From the NCBI GenBank assembly GCA_049840595.1, contig JASGKO010000039.1:186001-250000 (forward strand): a stretch of DNA of 64,000 nucleotides, read 5' to 3'. The notes below the pieces were generated by a model, which was given only the letters and a program-made list of their open reading frames with translations, was not told where the DNA came from and made no database searches. A program made the translations under genes and the position numbers. The first letter of the stretch is position 1; each line of letters starts with the position of its first letter. Shown in pieces: positions 19,278-29,700 of the stretch. The stretch comes from JASGKO01 sp049840595. GTDB taxonomy: Bacteria; Verrucomicrobiota; Verrucomicrobiia; Chthoniobacterales; Chthoniobacteraceae.

Positions 19278-21248
19278 ATGAATTTTGCCTGCCCGCATTG
19301 CCAAACCCACTTGGAAGTCGAAGACCAATGGAAGGGACACGACACGAACTGTCCATCGTGCGGACAAAAGCTGCGGGTGCCATTGTCTGCCCCCCCCGCA
19401 AAGCACGGCGGCATGCGCAGCGGAGTTCAACGGGCGGCCGTGGCTGGGAGCGTGTCGGGGCGCAAGAAGTCCGGGGGCGGTTGTGGGTGGCTGTTGATGT
19501 TACTGCTGCTGCTCGGAGCCGGGGCCTTCTGCTATGCGATGTTCCGCTTCAATGAATCGCCGCAGCAGGTGTGGCAGCGGGTGGTGCACTCGGTGCAGGA
19601 TTGGCTGAATCCTGCGCCCGCGCCCACCCCGACGCCGACACCTGCTCCGACGCCCACCCCGACGCCAGTGCCAACCGCCACGCCGACGCCGCCACCCACC
19701 CCGACGCCCACGCCGGTGGATCCAATGGCATGGATAATGGAGCATAAGGCCAACTGGCCCAAGACCGTGAAGCTGCTGCAAGCGTTGGAATTTCCCGTCG
19801 TGTTTGAAGGCAAGACCCTGGGGACTACGATGGTGCCCGCCGGGACGGAGGTGGAGTTGAGCAATATCGAGCCCGGTTTTGTCACCGTGAGCAACCGCGG
19901 GGCGAGCCAGAAAATTTTGGCCAGTTTCACCGATCTGCGTGAGCGGGCCCGGGTGGCTTTGGATAACGCCATGCTCGCGGAGAAAAAAGCCGCCGAAGCT
20001 GCGCAAGCCGCCGCCGAGGCGACGCCGGTCGTGGCTGCGGAAACTCCGGCACTGGGAGAGGTGGAAGGACTGCAGGCGCAGGAGAGCAAGGAGGGCGCCT
20101 TGGTGCATCCCGGCTTGTTGCATAACGAGGCGGATTTCAAGCGGATGCGCGCGCACTATCTGGCGGAGCCATGGAAGGGAAGCTGGCAGAAGCTGATCGC
20201 GAATCGCCACTCGGCACTGAACTACCAGCCGCGCCCGGTGGCGCGGGTCGTGCGCGGGCAGGATCGCGCCCACACGGAGGCACAGAACTACCCGCTGCTC
20301 TTCAACGATGTGGCGGCGGCCTACGCCTGCGCCCTGCGCTGGCGGATCTCCGGGCAGGTCGCCTATGCGGATAAAGCGGTCGAGATTTTGAACGCTTGGG
20401 GCGGGACGCTGAAGGAGCTGGGCGGCTCCACGGACGTCGATCTGGCGGCGGGAATTTACGGGTATGAATTTGCCAATGCGGCGGAAATCATGCGCACCTA
20501 CAAGGGCTGGAAGCCCGAGGATTTCGCGGCCTTTCAACAAATGATGCTCACGGTGTTTTATCCGATCAACAGCGATTTCTTGAAGCGGCACAACAATACG
20601 CGGATCGATCACTACTGGGCGAACTGGGACCTGTGCAACATGGCGTCCGTGATGGCGATCGGCGTGCTCTGCGACAAGCGCCCGCTCTACAACGAAGCGG
20701 TAAACTATTTCAAGAACGGCAAGGGCAACGGGGCGATTCGCAATGTGGTGTATTACGTGCATCCGGGCGGGCTCGGGCAATGGCAGGAGTCCGGCCGCGA
20801 CCAGGGGCATACCTTGATGGGGATCGGCATCATGGGCGCGATCTGCGAGATGGCCTGGAAGCAGGGCGACGATCTCTACGGGTATGATGACAACCGTTTC
20901 CTGAAAGGCTGCGAATACGTCGCCAAGTATAACCTCGGCGAAGACGTGCCGTTCAAAACCTACAGCAACGACAAGGTGACGCAGACGGTGGTAAGCGATG
21001 ACGCGCGCGGCGGAGCCCGACCGGTGTGGGACCTTGTTTACAATCACTACGTGAAGCTGAAGGGACTCTCCGCGCCCTATACCACGAAGATGGCCGAGAA
21101 GTCGCGTCCCGAGGGCGGCGGCGGCGATTACGGGCCGAACAGCGGCGGCTTCGACCAGCTCGGCTACGGCACGCTCACCGCCACGCTGGGCCAGGTGGAG
21201 CACAACGATACGGCGGCGGACTGGCCCTTCGACAAGAAGGCGCAGTAA
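19278..21248 (+). CDS. Zinc ribbon-TM-(PT)n-alginate lyase-like fusion protein
   Basis: 656 residues in four parts. Residues 1-34 form a zinc ribbon with C5-x2-C8 and C25-x2-C28. Residues about 69-89 are one TM helix (GWLLMLLLLLGAGAFCYAMF). About 112-150 is a proline-threonine spacer (PTPTPAPTPTPTP...). After a small domain and an alanine-rich helix, residues from about 275 carry the alginate_lyase fold: GLLHNEADFKRMR, YANWDLCN-type block NNTRIDHYWANWDLCN and QWQESGRDQGHTLMGIGI, the HYxANW and ESGRDQGHT motifs seen in this superfamily. It should be anchored in the membrane with the enzyme outside and the ribbon in the cytoplasm. Substrate may be alginate or another uronic-acid polymer. The ATG is the first in frame and is preceded by CAACC, no strong RBS. 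A terminator follows. Confidence 0.82.
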   Translation: MNFACPHCQTHLEVEDQWKGHDTNCPSCGQKLRVPLSAPPAKHGGMRSGVQRAAVAGSVSGRKKSGGGCGWLLMLLLLLGAGAFCYAMFRFNESPQQVWQRVVHSVQDWLNPAPAPTPTPTPAPTPTPTPVPTATPTPPPTPTPTPVDPMAWIMEHKANWPKTVKLLQALEFPVVFEGKTLGTTMVPAGTEVELSNIEPGFVTVSNRGASQKILASFTDLRERARVALDNAMLAEKKAAEAAQAAAEATPVVAAETPALGEVEGLQAQESKEGALVHPGLLHNEADFKRMRAHYLAEPWKGSWQKLIANRHSALNYQPRPVARVVRGQDRAHTEAQNYPLLFNDVAAAYACALRWRISGQVAYADKAVEILNAWGGTLKELGGSTDVDLAAGIYGYEFANAAEIMRTYKGWKPEDFAAFQQMMLTVFYPINSDFLKRHNNTRIDHYWANWDLCNMASVMAIGVLCDKRPLYNEAVNYFKNGKGNGAIRNVVYYVHPGGLGQWQESGRDQGHTLMGIGIMGAICEMAWKQGDDLYGYDDNRFLKGCEYVAKYNLGEDVPFKTYSNDKVTQTVVSDDARGGARPVWDLVYNHYVKLKGLSAPYTTKMAEKSRPEGGGGDYGPNSGGFDQLGYGTLTATLGQVEHNDTAADWPFDKKAQ

Positions 21249-21287
21249 ATTTTACCGCCGCTCCAGGGATTGGGTTAAAAGCGAAAT

Positions 21288-21309
21288 GCCCGGCCTTGGC
21301 GGGCCGGGC
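21288..21309. terminator. Terminator hairpin between convergent genes
   Basis: Perfect 8-base GC stem GCCCGGCC / GGCCGGGC with a 6-base loop, preceded by AAAAGCGAAAT. Located 40 bases after the alginate-lyase-like gene and 31 bases before the end of the convergent PEP-CTERM gene; the T tract is weak on both strands. Confidence 0.6.
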
Positions 21310-21340
21310 ACTCGGGTTGGGTTGAGGGTGATGGGATCGT

Positions 21341-22973
21341 TTAGCGGCTCAGACGGCGGCGGCGCTTGAAGACAGCGCTGCCGAGCGCACCGAGGAGCAG
21401 CGCGCAAGAGCCGGGCTCCGGCACGGCCTGCGGGGCAAAGGTCACGCCGCGGAGCACCTGTCCGGCCGCCGCGGTTTCCAGCGTGCCGAAGCTTTCGCCC
21501 GAAGCCTGCGTGAGCGTACCTGTCGCCGAGCGTGTCGGTGATCGCCACGAGCTTGTTCGGGTCCGCGCCGTTATCGGTGGAACCGCTCACGGTGGAGGTC
21601 ACGCCGTAGATCGTCACTGTGCCATCGGCATTCACGACGCCGGTGATGTTGCGGAGACCGTCCGTTTCCGGCGCCCAATCCTTGCTGGTCGCGGAGTTCT
21701 GGCCGGTGGGATAACCGGCGACCACATATTCCTGGCCGAGGCTCAGGCCATTGGTGAGCGTGTAATCGAGGTTCCACTGGCTGCCGTCAAAGGACCACTT
21801 CTGCAGACCGCCGAAGCCGCTGATCGCATTCCCATACACGCCATCGCCTTCATCGGCCACGTAGAGCGTGGTGGCATTGGCGAACCAGAGGCCGAAGGGA
21901 TGGTAAATCGTTCCGGTGGTGCCGTTCGCATTCTTGCCGGTCTTGGCCGAGGTGGCGGAGAAGCCGGGCAGGATGTTGATCGAGGTGCTGGACGCGGTGG
22001 ACGAGGTCGAGAGACCCGCGCCGGTGCCGGCATTCACGTAGCCACCGCCATTGGGATTGAGCTGGTAAACGGTGTTGATGCCGTTGCCGCCGCTGCCCTT
22101 GGTGACGTAGATCGTGTTGTTGAAGACGGTCATCCCGCGGAAGTTGTCATCCTTGCCCGTCTTGTCGGCGGAGAAGCCGGCCTGGGTGATGGAGAAGCCA
22201 TACTGGTCGCCATTCGAGTTGCCGGTGCCGCTGCCCTGGTATTTGCCCACTACGGTGGTGTTGCCGCTGGAGCCCTGGGCGATCATCTGCACGCCGGTAT
22301 TGCCGCTGAGCTGGTCGAGTGTCGCAGTGGTGGTGCCGCTGCCGGAGTTGCCCGCGTTGCCCACGGTGTAGAAATTACCGTTGGCCAGGACGGCGGCGCG
22401 TCCGTTGTTGCCGCTGTAGGAATTGACCGCCGTGACGTTCACGTTGCCGCTGGAGTCCACCGTGGCGATGCCGCGCTGGTAGGTGAGCGAGACTGGATTC
22501 GTGGGATCGTTCACCGCCGGCGTGTTGGCGTTGGAGACGTCGAGCGTATTCGCCGGGGCCACGTAGCCCATGAAGGTGATCTGCGAACCGTCCGAAGAGA
22601 GATTCAGCGCGAGTTCGGATTTGGAGCTGATGCTGGTGACGAGATCGCTGGTCGGGATCGCGAGCGTGTTGACGAGCGAGCCGCTGGTCGTGAGCTGTTG
22701 CAGGCTGATCTGCTCGGTGATGCCAAAGCTCGGATCGGGCGTCTCATTGTTGAAGACGTTCGGATAGCTGGCGTCGGAAACGGCCGTGCCGCCGCCGGGC
22801 AGCGCCTGGCCGACCGTGATCGCACTGGCGGGCGTGGTGTAGGTGCTGGTGCTTACGACGAGATCGCCCGGCACGAAGAAGGAATCGGCATGGACGAGCG
22901 GCGTGGCTGCGAGCGCGGTGAGGAGAGCGACCGCCGCAATCGGCAGTCGGGTGGTGGTGATGTGGGATTTCAT
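21341..22973 (-). CDS. Secreted PEP-CTERM-anchored protein, one frameshift
   Basis: About 543 residues. A signal peptide (LPIAAVALLTALAATPLVHA) is followed by a Gly/Ser/Thr/Asn-rich body with repeated blade-like segments (GIATVDSSGNVNVTAVNSYS, NTIYVTKGSGGNGINTVYQL, TTLYVADEGDGVYGNAI, NITGVVNADGTVTIYGV), probably a beta-propeller. Near 21525 (GACAGGTACG) the frame slips; the corrected frame ends VPEPGSCALLLGALGSAVF plus KRRRRLSR, a textbook PEP-CTERM tail (VPEP, TM helix, Arg cluster) that stops at 21341. The uncorrected frame would run to 21252 over the terminator. PEP-CTERM proteins are processed by exosortase and are usually part of exopolysaccharide or surface structures. No exosortase gene lies in the window. 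Confidence 0.85.
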
Positions 22974-23265
22974 TTTACTGGTGATGGTGGTGATGGTGCA
23001 ACCGCGAAGCAGCCGGGTGTGGATGCGTTCCCGCGGTTTGTGACCCGAGTAAAATGAAGACGACTAATGTGACGAAGCGGCGGAGGCGACGGGGCGATTT
23101 CGTAAAGATCTCGTTGCCCTTTTGAAAGGTTTGCCCGGGTGCGAAACGCCGCCCGATTCCAGGCCGGGAAAATGACCTGGCATGCAAAATGTTAAAACAA
23201 GTTTAACAATGGATGGGCGAGGGGATTTTGCTTCTCCGCGTTGCGGCTCGCGTCCCGGTGTGAGC
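22974..23265. other. Intergenic region, no gene seen
   Basis: 292 bases upstream of the PEP-CTERM gene and behind the transglutaminase operon. It should hold the PEP-CTERM gene promoter. No repeat, RNA gene or clear terminator recognised. Confidence 0.4.
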
Positions 23266-24132
23266 CTAAGTCACCACTTCGACGTTCACCGAGAAGTAGA
23301 GCGAGTGCTGGCCCCCGCCCGCGAGCACGCCGCGGATGAGGCTCACATCGCCGTAGTCGCGGCCCCAGCCGATCGTGGCGTATTCCTCGGTGATGAGGCG
23401 GTTGTTGGTGGGGTCGATGTCAATCCAGCCCTGCCCGGGGCAATGGATGGAAACCCAGGCGTGCGAGGCATCGGCGCCGAAGATGCGGCGGCGCCCGGCA
23501 GGCGGCTCGGTGCGCAGGTAGCCGCTCACGTAGCGGGCGGCGAGACCGAGCGAGCGCAGGCAGGAGATTTGCAGGTGCGCGAAGTCCTGGCACACGCCGC
23601 GCCTTTTTTCGAAAACCTCGGTGAGCGGGGTGGCGACGGTGGTGGCCGCGTTGTCGAAAACGAATTCCTCGTGAATGCGCTGGGTGAGATCGAAGACGCC
23701 CTCCATCAAGGGACGCCCGGCGGGAAAGCTCTCTGCCGCCCACGCCCGCAGCACCGGCAGGTGAGGGGCATAGGGAGACGGATAGATAAAGGAACGCGGA
23801 TCGGAATCGGCGGTTTCAAGAAGACTCGCGGCGACGCTTTCCCACGCAGGCGTAATCGCCGCTTTGGGGACCGCCCGCAGGCTGGTCTCCACCTGGCTGA
23901 AGCACTTGATGTGCATCCCCACATGCGGCTCACCGATCGTAAACTCGGTCACCCGATTTCCGAAATAATCCGTGCGCTCCGAGACGCTGGCCGGGCGCGG
24001 GGTAAACTCATAGCGCGTGGAAATGACCCGCTGCGTGGGCAGATCGCGCGGCTGCATGTGCAACAGGTGCTGCGAGAGCGGGACACTCTCGGCATAGCGA
24101 TATTCGGTCCAGTGATAGACGTCGAGAATCAT
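23266..24132 (-). CDS. Transglutaminase-like cysteine peptidase/amide transferase (COG1305 type)
   Basis: 288 residues from ATG 24132 (MILDVYHWTEYRY); the longer frame uses bases inside the repeat upstream. An N-terminal beta domain (YHWTEYRYAESVPLSQHLLHMQPRD) precedes the transglutaminase core. That core has the catalytic Cys in RRGVCQDFAHLQISCLRSLGL, the His in ASHAWVSIHCPGQGWIDIDPTNN and its Asp in the same block. These proteins are encoded beside circularly permuted ATP-grasp/alpha-E and DUF2126 proteins across many bacteria, as here, and are thought to hydrolyse or rearrange peptide amide bonds in a modification pathway. Last gene of the operon, cytoplasmic (no signal peptide). Confidence 0.9.
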   Translation of the reverse strand: MILDVYHWTEYRYAESVPLSQHLLHMQPRDLPTQRVISTRYEFTPRPASVSERTDYFGNRVTEFTIGEPHVGMHIKCFSQVETSLRAVPKAAITPAWESVAASLLETADSDPRSFIYPSPYAPHLPVLRAWAAESFPAGRPLMEGVFDLTQRIHEEFVFDNAATTVATPLTEVFEKRRGVCQDFAHLQISCLRSLGLAARYVSGYLRTEPPAGRRRIFGADASHAWVSIHCPGQGWIDIDPTNNRLITEEYATIGWGRDYGDVSLIRGVLAGGGQHSLYFSVNVEVVT

Positions 24133-24147
24133 GGGCGGGGAAAGGGA

Positions 24148-24243
24148 ACCACCAAGGCACCAAGACACCAAGAAGAGGAAAACAAGGCCGTGGAATGAAG
24201 AAGATGATTTCTCTTCCTTGGTGTCTTGGTGTCTTGGTGGTTA
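24148..24243. repeat. Inverted pair of CACCAAGACACCAAG-type repeats
   Basis: Left arm around 24149-24180 (AACCACCAAGGCACCAAGACA...) and right arm around 24207-24243 (...TTGGTGTCTTGGTGGTT) are near-perfect reverse complements with about 25 bases between. It lies between two genes of the same operon (24132 and 24257), so the transcript would carry a long hairpin. Same motif family as 30281-30345 and 61120-61155. Confidence 0.7.
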
Positions 24244-24256
24244 ATTTTAACCGGCA

Positions 24257-26773
24257 TCATACCGTATCCGGGAGATTGGAGGCCGCCACGTCGCGGCCGA
24301 CGGAGGAGGTGCGCAGGTGCATGAAGAAGCGGCGGGTGATGAGGGCCGAGAGTTCCATCATGGCCGTTTCGATCTCGGCGACCGTGGCGGGGGCGAGGTC
24401 GCTGGCGTCGAAGAGCCGCACGTCGCTGAGCGCGCGCAGGGCGAGGCGTTCCTCGGGCAGCTTGAAGCCGTCGTCGGTATCGCGCGGGAGGTTGAGCAGG
24501 TCATCGAGAATGTGAATGAGCTGGCTGGCCAGCGAGCGCGGGTTCGTCTCGTCGCACAGCAGCAGGTCGAGCACCGTGTCGCGGCGGATGTTCAGGTATT
24601 TCTGCCGATAGGTGATCACGGCGTCGAAGACCTCCAGCAGCACCTCGAAGAGCGAGGAGGTGGGCGAGCGTTTCAGCGAGAGCGATTCGGTGATGATGTG
24701 CGCGCTGTAGATGGAGCGCTCGATCCGGCGGCCCAGCTCGACGAAGCGCCAGCCGCTGTTATGCGTCATGTTTTCGCTGAGCACCCCGTTGAGCGCGGAG
24801 AGGTGGAGCACGACCTTGTGCAGATCGAGGTCCATGTCGGCGTGCGATTCATTGGCCCCGGGCAGAATGTCGGGCAGTTGGTTCACGATTCGCCACGTAT
24901 CGGCGGTGACCTGGTCGCGCACCGAGGTCACCACATCGCGCAGTTGCGAGACGATGGAGACGAGACTGCCCGAGCGCGCACGATCGGTCATCTGCTCGAC
25001 AATGAGGGTTTCGAGCTGGGTGCGGTGGACATTCGCGGGCAGCGCCAACTGGCCAAAATGCTGGAGCGTCCGGAGCACCGGCTGGAAATCCGCGACCTTG
25101 AGCCAGCCCTGTTGATTGGCGAGCCCTTCGAGTGTGGAGCGGGCCATCCGGGCGGAGAACTCGGCGCGCTCCGCGTAGCGTCCCAGCCAGAACAGGCTGT
25201 CCGCAATGCGGCTGGTGAGCCCCGGGCTGCTGCGGCGCAGCTCCGCTCCCGACGTGGAGCCGGGGCGGCTTGCGCCGGGAGATTTCTCCGACAGATCCAC
25301 CCAGGTATCCTTGGTCCCGCCGCCCTTGGGGACGAGGCCGCCGTGGCTCGCCTCATCGGCGGTCACGCGGGTGAGCCCACCCGGCATGACGAGATAATCG
25401 TCGCCGCGCCGGACGGCGAAGACGCGGAGCACGATCGAGCGCGGCTCGAGCTGGTTTTCCGCAAAATCGGGGCACTGGGAGAGCCGCACCACTTCCTGCG
25501 CGGTGAACAGCTCGGGGCAGGCCTGGATCGCCTCCCGCAGGGTGGATTCCGACGGCTCGGCCGGGATCGGCTCGCCGGGAAATCCAAAGGCGGGCTGGAC
25601 GACAAGGCCATGCAGATTATCGACGACGTACTGGTGCTCGGCGGCCTGGCCGCACCACCAGGTGGCGACGGAGGGCATGAGCAGCTTTTCGTCGAGCAGG
25701 TGCTCGCAGAGCTTGGGCAGGAAGGCGCCAAGGGCCGAGCATTGCACGAGCCCGCTGCCGAGGCTGTTCGCCAGCGTTACGTTTCCGGCGCGCACGGCGT
25801 TGAGCAGCCCGGGCACGCCGAGCAGCGATTCATCGCGCAGCTCCAGCGGATCGCAGTAATCGTCATCCACGCGGCGCAGGATCACATCCACGCGCTGGAG
25901 CCCTTGCAGGGTGCGGATGTAAACGGTGTCGTTGCGCACCGTGAGGTCCTGCCCCTCCACCAGCGTGAAATCGAGCTGGCGCGCGAGGTAGGCGTGCTCG
26001 AAGTGCGTTTCGTTGAGCCGCCCCGGGGTGAGCAGCACCACCGTCGGGGCAAGGCCGGGACGCGGGGAAAGCGCTTCGAGCGCCTCCTTCATCTGGCGAA
26101 AGAAACCGCCCAGCCGCGCGATTTGCGCCTGCTGGAAAATCTCGGGAAACACGCGGGACAGGACGACGCGGTTTTCCAGCGCGTAGCCCGCGCCGGAGGG
26201 GGCCTGCGTCCGGTCGGAGAGCACCCACCACTTGCCATCGGGCGCCCGGGCGAGGTCCACCGCGTAAACGCTCAGGCGCGCATCCTGTGGCACCGGTACG
26301 CCCACGCAGGGGCGCAGGTAGGCGCTATTGCCGAGGATCAGCGCGGGCGGGATCAGCCCCTTGCCGAGCAGTTCCTGCTCGCCGTAGAGATCGTTGAGAA
26401 TGGAGTTGAGCAGGCGGGCGCGCTGGCGTACGGCGGCCTCGATGGTCTTCCATTCGCCGCTCGGGATGCGGAGCGGGATGGGATTGAGCTCCCACGAGCG
26501 GAACGAGCCGTTCAGGTTCCATGGGTCGGAATTGTAGGCCACGCCATTGTCGCGCAGGATCTTGCGGGCGTGGTTCCAGCGGCGGTTGATCTCTTCCGGG
26601 CCGAGCCGGGCGAGGTACGCCCCGATTTCCTTCCAATGGGGGCGGATGCCTCCGTCGGGCAGGAGAAATTCGTCATATAAAAGGGCAAGCGTCCCCTGCC
26701 GGCGCTGGTAGCCGAGCGGCGGCAGGGCATTCGTGGCGGGTGGCTCGCCGATGGTGCTTCCCCGGGCGGACAT
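24257..26773 (-). CDS. Fused circularly permuted ATP-grasp and alpha-E domain protein
   Basis: 838 residues from ATG 26773, which has GGAG five bases upstream; the TTG three codons earlier is less likely. The N-terminal 500 residues are the circularly permuted ATP-grasp enzyme (COG2308): YDEFLLPDGGIRPHWKEIG, SVYAVDLARAPDGKWWVLSDRTQAPSGAGYALENR (read as consecutive blocks), DVILRRVDDDYCDPLELR and LLGVPGLLNAVRAGNVTLANSLGSG. The C-terminal 310 residues are the alpha-E helical domain (COG2307): SRIADSLFWLGRYAERAEFSARM... and HILDDLLNLPRDTD. In most genomes these are two separate genes. The ATP-grasp part is predicted to make peptide bonds (amidoligase), working with the adjacent transglutaminases. 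Confidence 0.9.
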   Translation of the reverse strand: MSARGSTIGEPPATNALPPLGYQRRQGTLALLYDEFLLPDGGIRPHWKEIGAYLARLGPEEINRRWNHARKILRDNGVAYNSDPWNLNGSFRSWELNPIPLRIPSGEWKTIEAAVRQRARLLNSILNDLYGEQELLGKGLIPPALILGNSAYLRPCVGVPVPQDARLSVYAVDLARAPDGKWWVLSDRTQAPSGAGYALENRVVLSRVFPEIFQQAQIARLGGFFRQMKEALEALSPRPGLAPTVVLLTPGRLNETHFEHAYLARQLDFTLVEGQDLTVRNDTVYIRTLQGLQRVDVILRRVDDDYCDPLELRDESLLGVPGLLNAVRAGNVTLANSLGSGLVQCSALGAFLPKLCEHLLDEKLLMPSVATWWCGQAAEHQYVVDNLHGLVVQPAFGFPGEPIPAEPSESTLREAIQACPELFTAQEVVRLSQCPDFAENQLEPRSIVLRVFAVRRGDDYLVMPGGLTRVTADEASHGGLVPKGGGTKDTWVDLSEKSPGASRPGSTSGAELRRSSPGLTSRIADSLFWLGRYAERAEFSARMARSTLEGLANQQGWLKVADFQPVLRTLQHFGQLALPANVHRTQLETLIVEQMTDRARSGSLVSIVSQLRDVVTSVRDQVTADTWRIVNQLPDILPGANESHADMDLDLHKVVLHLSALNGVLSENMTHNSGWRFVELGRRIERSIYSAHIITESLSLKRSPTSSLFEVLLEVFDAVITYRQKYLNIRRDTVLDLLLCDETNPRSLASQLIHILDDLLNLPRDTDDGFKLPEERLALRALSDVRLFDASDLAPATVAEIETAMMELSALITRRFFMHLRTSSVGRDVAASNLPDTV

Positions 26774-26782
26774 GGACTCCAA

Positions 26783-29700
26783 TTAACCGCCCTTTGAGTA
26801 TTGACGCAAATCCAGAGTGAACGGGAATACCTCCGATTTTTCCACCGGCGGCGCGTCGAATTTCCCCGGCGTGTGGCCATAAGGGAAGAAACGTGCGAGA
26901 CGGCGGCTCTCGGCCTCGTAGGAATTGACCGGGAAGGAGTCATGACTGCGCCCACCGGGGTGCGAGACATGGTAGGTGCAGCCCGCGACTGTCTTGCCGC
27001 TCCACGTGTCGTAGATGTCGAAGACGAGGGGAGCATGCACGCCGATCGTCGGCTGCAGGCACTGCGGCGGCTGCCAGGCGCGGTAGCGCACCCCGGCCAC
27101 GTATTCGCCCACTGTGCCGGTATTGTGCATCGGCACCGGGACGCTGTTGCAGAGGATCTTGTAGCGCGGGCCGACCATGCCGGTGGTTTTCACCTGCACC
27201 CGTTCCAGCGAGGAATCCACGTAGCGGACGGTGCCGCCGACGTAGCCTTCCTCCCCGAGCACGTGCCAGGGCTCCAGCGCATTGCGGATCTCGACCTGGA
27301 CGTCGCGATAGCTCGCCTCGCCGATGAGCGGGAAGCGGAACTCCTGGTGCGGGGCAAACCACGCGGGGTCGAACTCGTAGCCCGACTCCTGCAAGTCGCC
27401 GATCACGTCCGAAAATCCTGCCACACGAAGTGCGGGAGCAGGAAGCGGTCGTGCAGCTCCGTGCCCCACGGCACCAGCGGCTGGCGGTAGGGTTTTTCCC
27501 AGAATTCGCTGACCAGCGAGCGGAGCAGGAGCTGTTGGGTGAGGCTCATCCGGGCATGCGGCGGCATTTCAAAGGCGCGCATTTCCAGCAGGCCGAGCCT
27601 GCCGGAGCCGCCCTCCGGCGTGTAGAGCTTGTCGATGCAGAACTCCGAGCGGTGCGCGTTGCCGGTCACGTCCACCAGCAGGTTGCGGAACACGCGATCG
27701 ACCAGCCAGGGCGGCACGTTGCCCTTGTCCGGGATTTGCTTGAAGGCGAGCTCCAGCTCGTAGATGGCATCGTTGCGGGCCTCATCCACGCGCGGGCTCT
27801 GGCAGGTCGGCCCGATGAACAGGCCGCTGAAGAGATACGAGAGCGACGGGTGGTTGTGCCAGTAGTTGATGAGGCTGCGCAGCACGTCGGGACGGCGCAG
27901 GATCGGGCTGTCCGCCGGGGTCGCGCCGCCGATCACGATGTGGTTGCCCCCACCGGTGCCGGTGTGGCGGCCATCGACCATGAATTTCTCGGTGCCGAGC
28001 CGCGTCGTATAGGCGTCCTCGTAGAGCCCTTCGGTGATCTCCACCATCTCCTGCCAGGAATTGGCGGGATGGGTGTTGACCTCGATCACGCCCGGGTCGG
28101 GCGTCACCTTGATCACGTTCAGGCGCGGGTCGCCGGGAGGCGGGTAGCCTTCCAGCATCACCGGCAGCTTCAGGTAATCGGCCGTTTCCTCGATCGCGGC
28201 GACGAGCTCGAGATATTCCTCCAGGTTCTGGAGCGGCGGCATGAAGATATGGAGCTTGCCGTTGCGCGGCTCGATCGCCATTGCGGTACGGACGATCCAC
28301 GGGGCGGATTGGCCCTGTGTGGGCACCGTCCAGGGCGGCAGGCCACCCGGCCAGGCGCGGCGCTGGCGGCGCATTTCCGGCGGGAGCCCTTCCTCTTCCC
28401 CGGGGATTTCAAAGCCGCTGCCGGGCGCACCCTGCGGGCGGAAGCCCCGCTCATCGCCCTGCTGGAGATAGCGGATGTATTCGTCGGTGAGCTTGCCTGC
28501 ATCCTGAAACGCCTGCCGTCGGCGGTCGGGGCGTGGCGGCAGCGGTGGGCGCTCGGCGGTGGGATCGGGCTCGTAAATCCACGGGTATTCCGATTCCTTC
28601 ACCCAGGGGATGGAATCAATCGGCAGGCGGAAGCCGATCGGCGAATCGCCGGGGATGAGATAAAGCGTCTCCGGGCGCAGGAACCACGCGCCGCTCATCC
28701 AGCTGCCGCTGTGGCGGATCGGGAGGACGTGGCCGATCACCTTGTTTAACCCCTGTTCAAACACGCGGGCAATGCGGTCGCGCTCCAGCTTGTCCTTCAG
28801 GTTCGACTTGAGCGGGTCCACGTTGGCTGGGAGGCGGCGCTCCTTCCACATATAATACCACGCGTCTTCATAGGCGGGCAGGATGTAACGGGAGTCGAGA
28901 TCGAGACGATGCGTGAGCGCTTCGAGGAAGCGCATGGAATCCACATCGGTCATGCCGTAGTTCGTATTTTCGTCGGCGATCAACTGCTGGTTTTCCCAGA
29001 TCGGCGTGCCGTCCTTGCGCCAGAAGCAACCAAAGGCCCAGCGGGGAAGCTGTTCGCCGGGATACCACTTGCCCTGGCCGTGGTGAAGCAGCGCGCCGGG
29101 GGCGAAGCGCTTTTGCAGCTTGCGCAGCAGTTCATCCGCCAGCCCGCGCTTCATCGGGCCCATGGCCTCGGAGTTCCACTCCGCGCCGTCCATGTCGTCG
29201 ATGGAGACGAAGGTAGGCTCGCCGCCCATTGTGAGGCGCACGTCGCCCTTTTTGAGATACTCGTCCACCTTGTCGCCGAGCGCGAGGATCGCGGCCCACT
29301 GCTCGTCGGTGTAGGGCATGGTGACGCGCGGCGACTCATAGATGCGCGTGACCGACATCTCGAACTCGAACTCCGTCTCGCACTTGTCCGTCGCGCCGGT
29401 GATCGGGGCCGCGCTGGAAGGCTCGGGCGTGCAGGCGAGCGGGATGTGGCCCTCGCCCGCGAGCAGGCCGGAGGTGGCGTCGAAGCCGATCCAGCCCGCG
29501 CCGGGCAGATAGACCTCGGTCCACGCGTGCAGATCGGTGAAATCCACCTCGGTGCCGGAGGGGCCGTCGAGCGATTTCACGTCGGGCTTGAGCTGGATGA
29601 GATAGCCGGAGACAAAGCGGGCCGCGAGCCCGCAGCGGCGCAGCAGGTTGCAGAGCAGCCAGGCCGAGTCGCGGCAGGAGCCGGATTTCTTTTCGAGCGT

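Noticed and set aside
19616..19725. Periodic CCCACCCCGACGCC units that look like a repeat array
   Set aside because: They encode the Pro-Thr spacer of the alginate-lyase-like protein in frame; unit lengths vary and there are no spacers, so not CRISPR.
21366..23057. 563-codon open frame on the plus strand
   Set aside because: Mirror of the PEP-CTERM gene, which has a signal peptide and sorting tail on the minus strand.
24317..26680. 787-codon open frame on the plus strand
   Set aside because: It lies opposite the ATP-grasp/alpha-E gene; its product is Arg/His/Gly/Glu-rich without any domain, the usual mirror of a high-GC gene. The minus-strand protein has clear family motifs.
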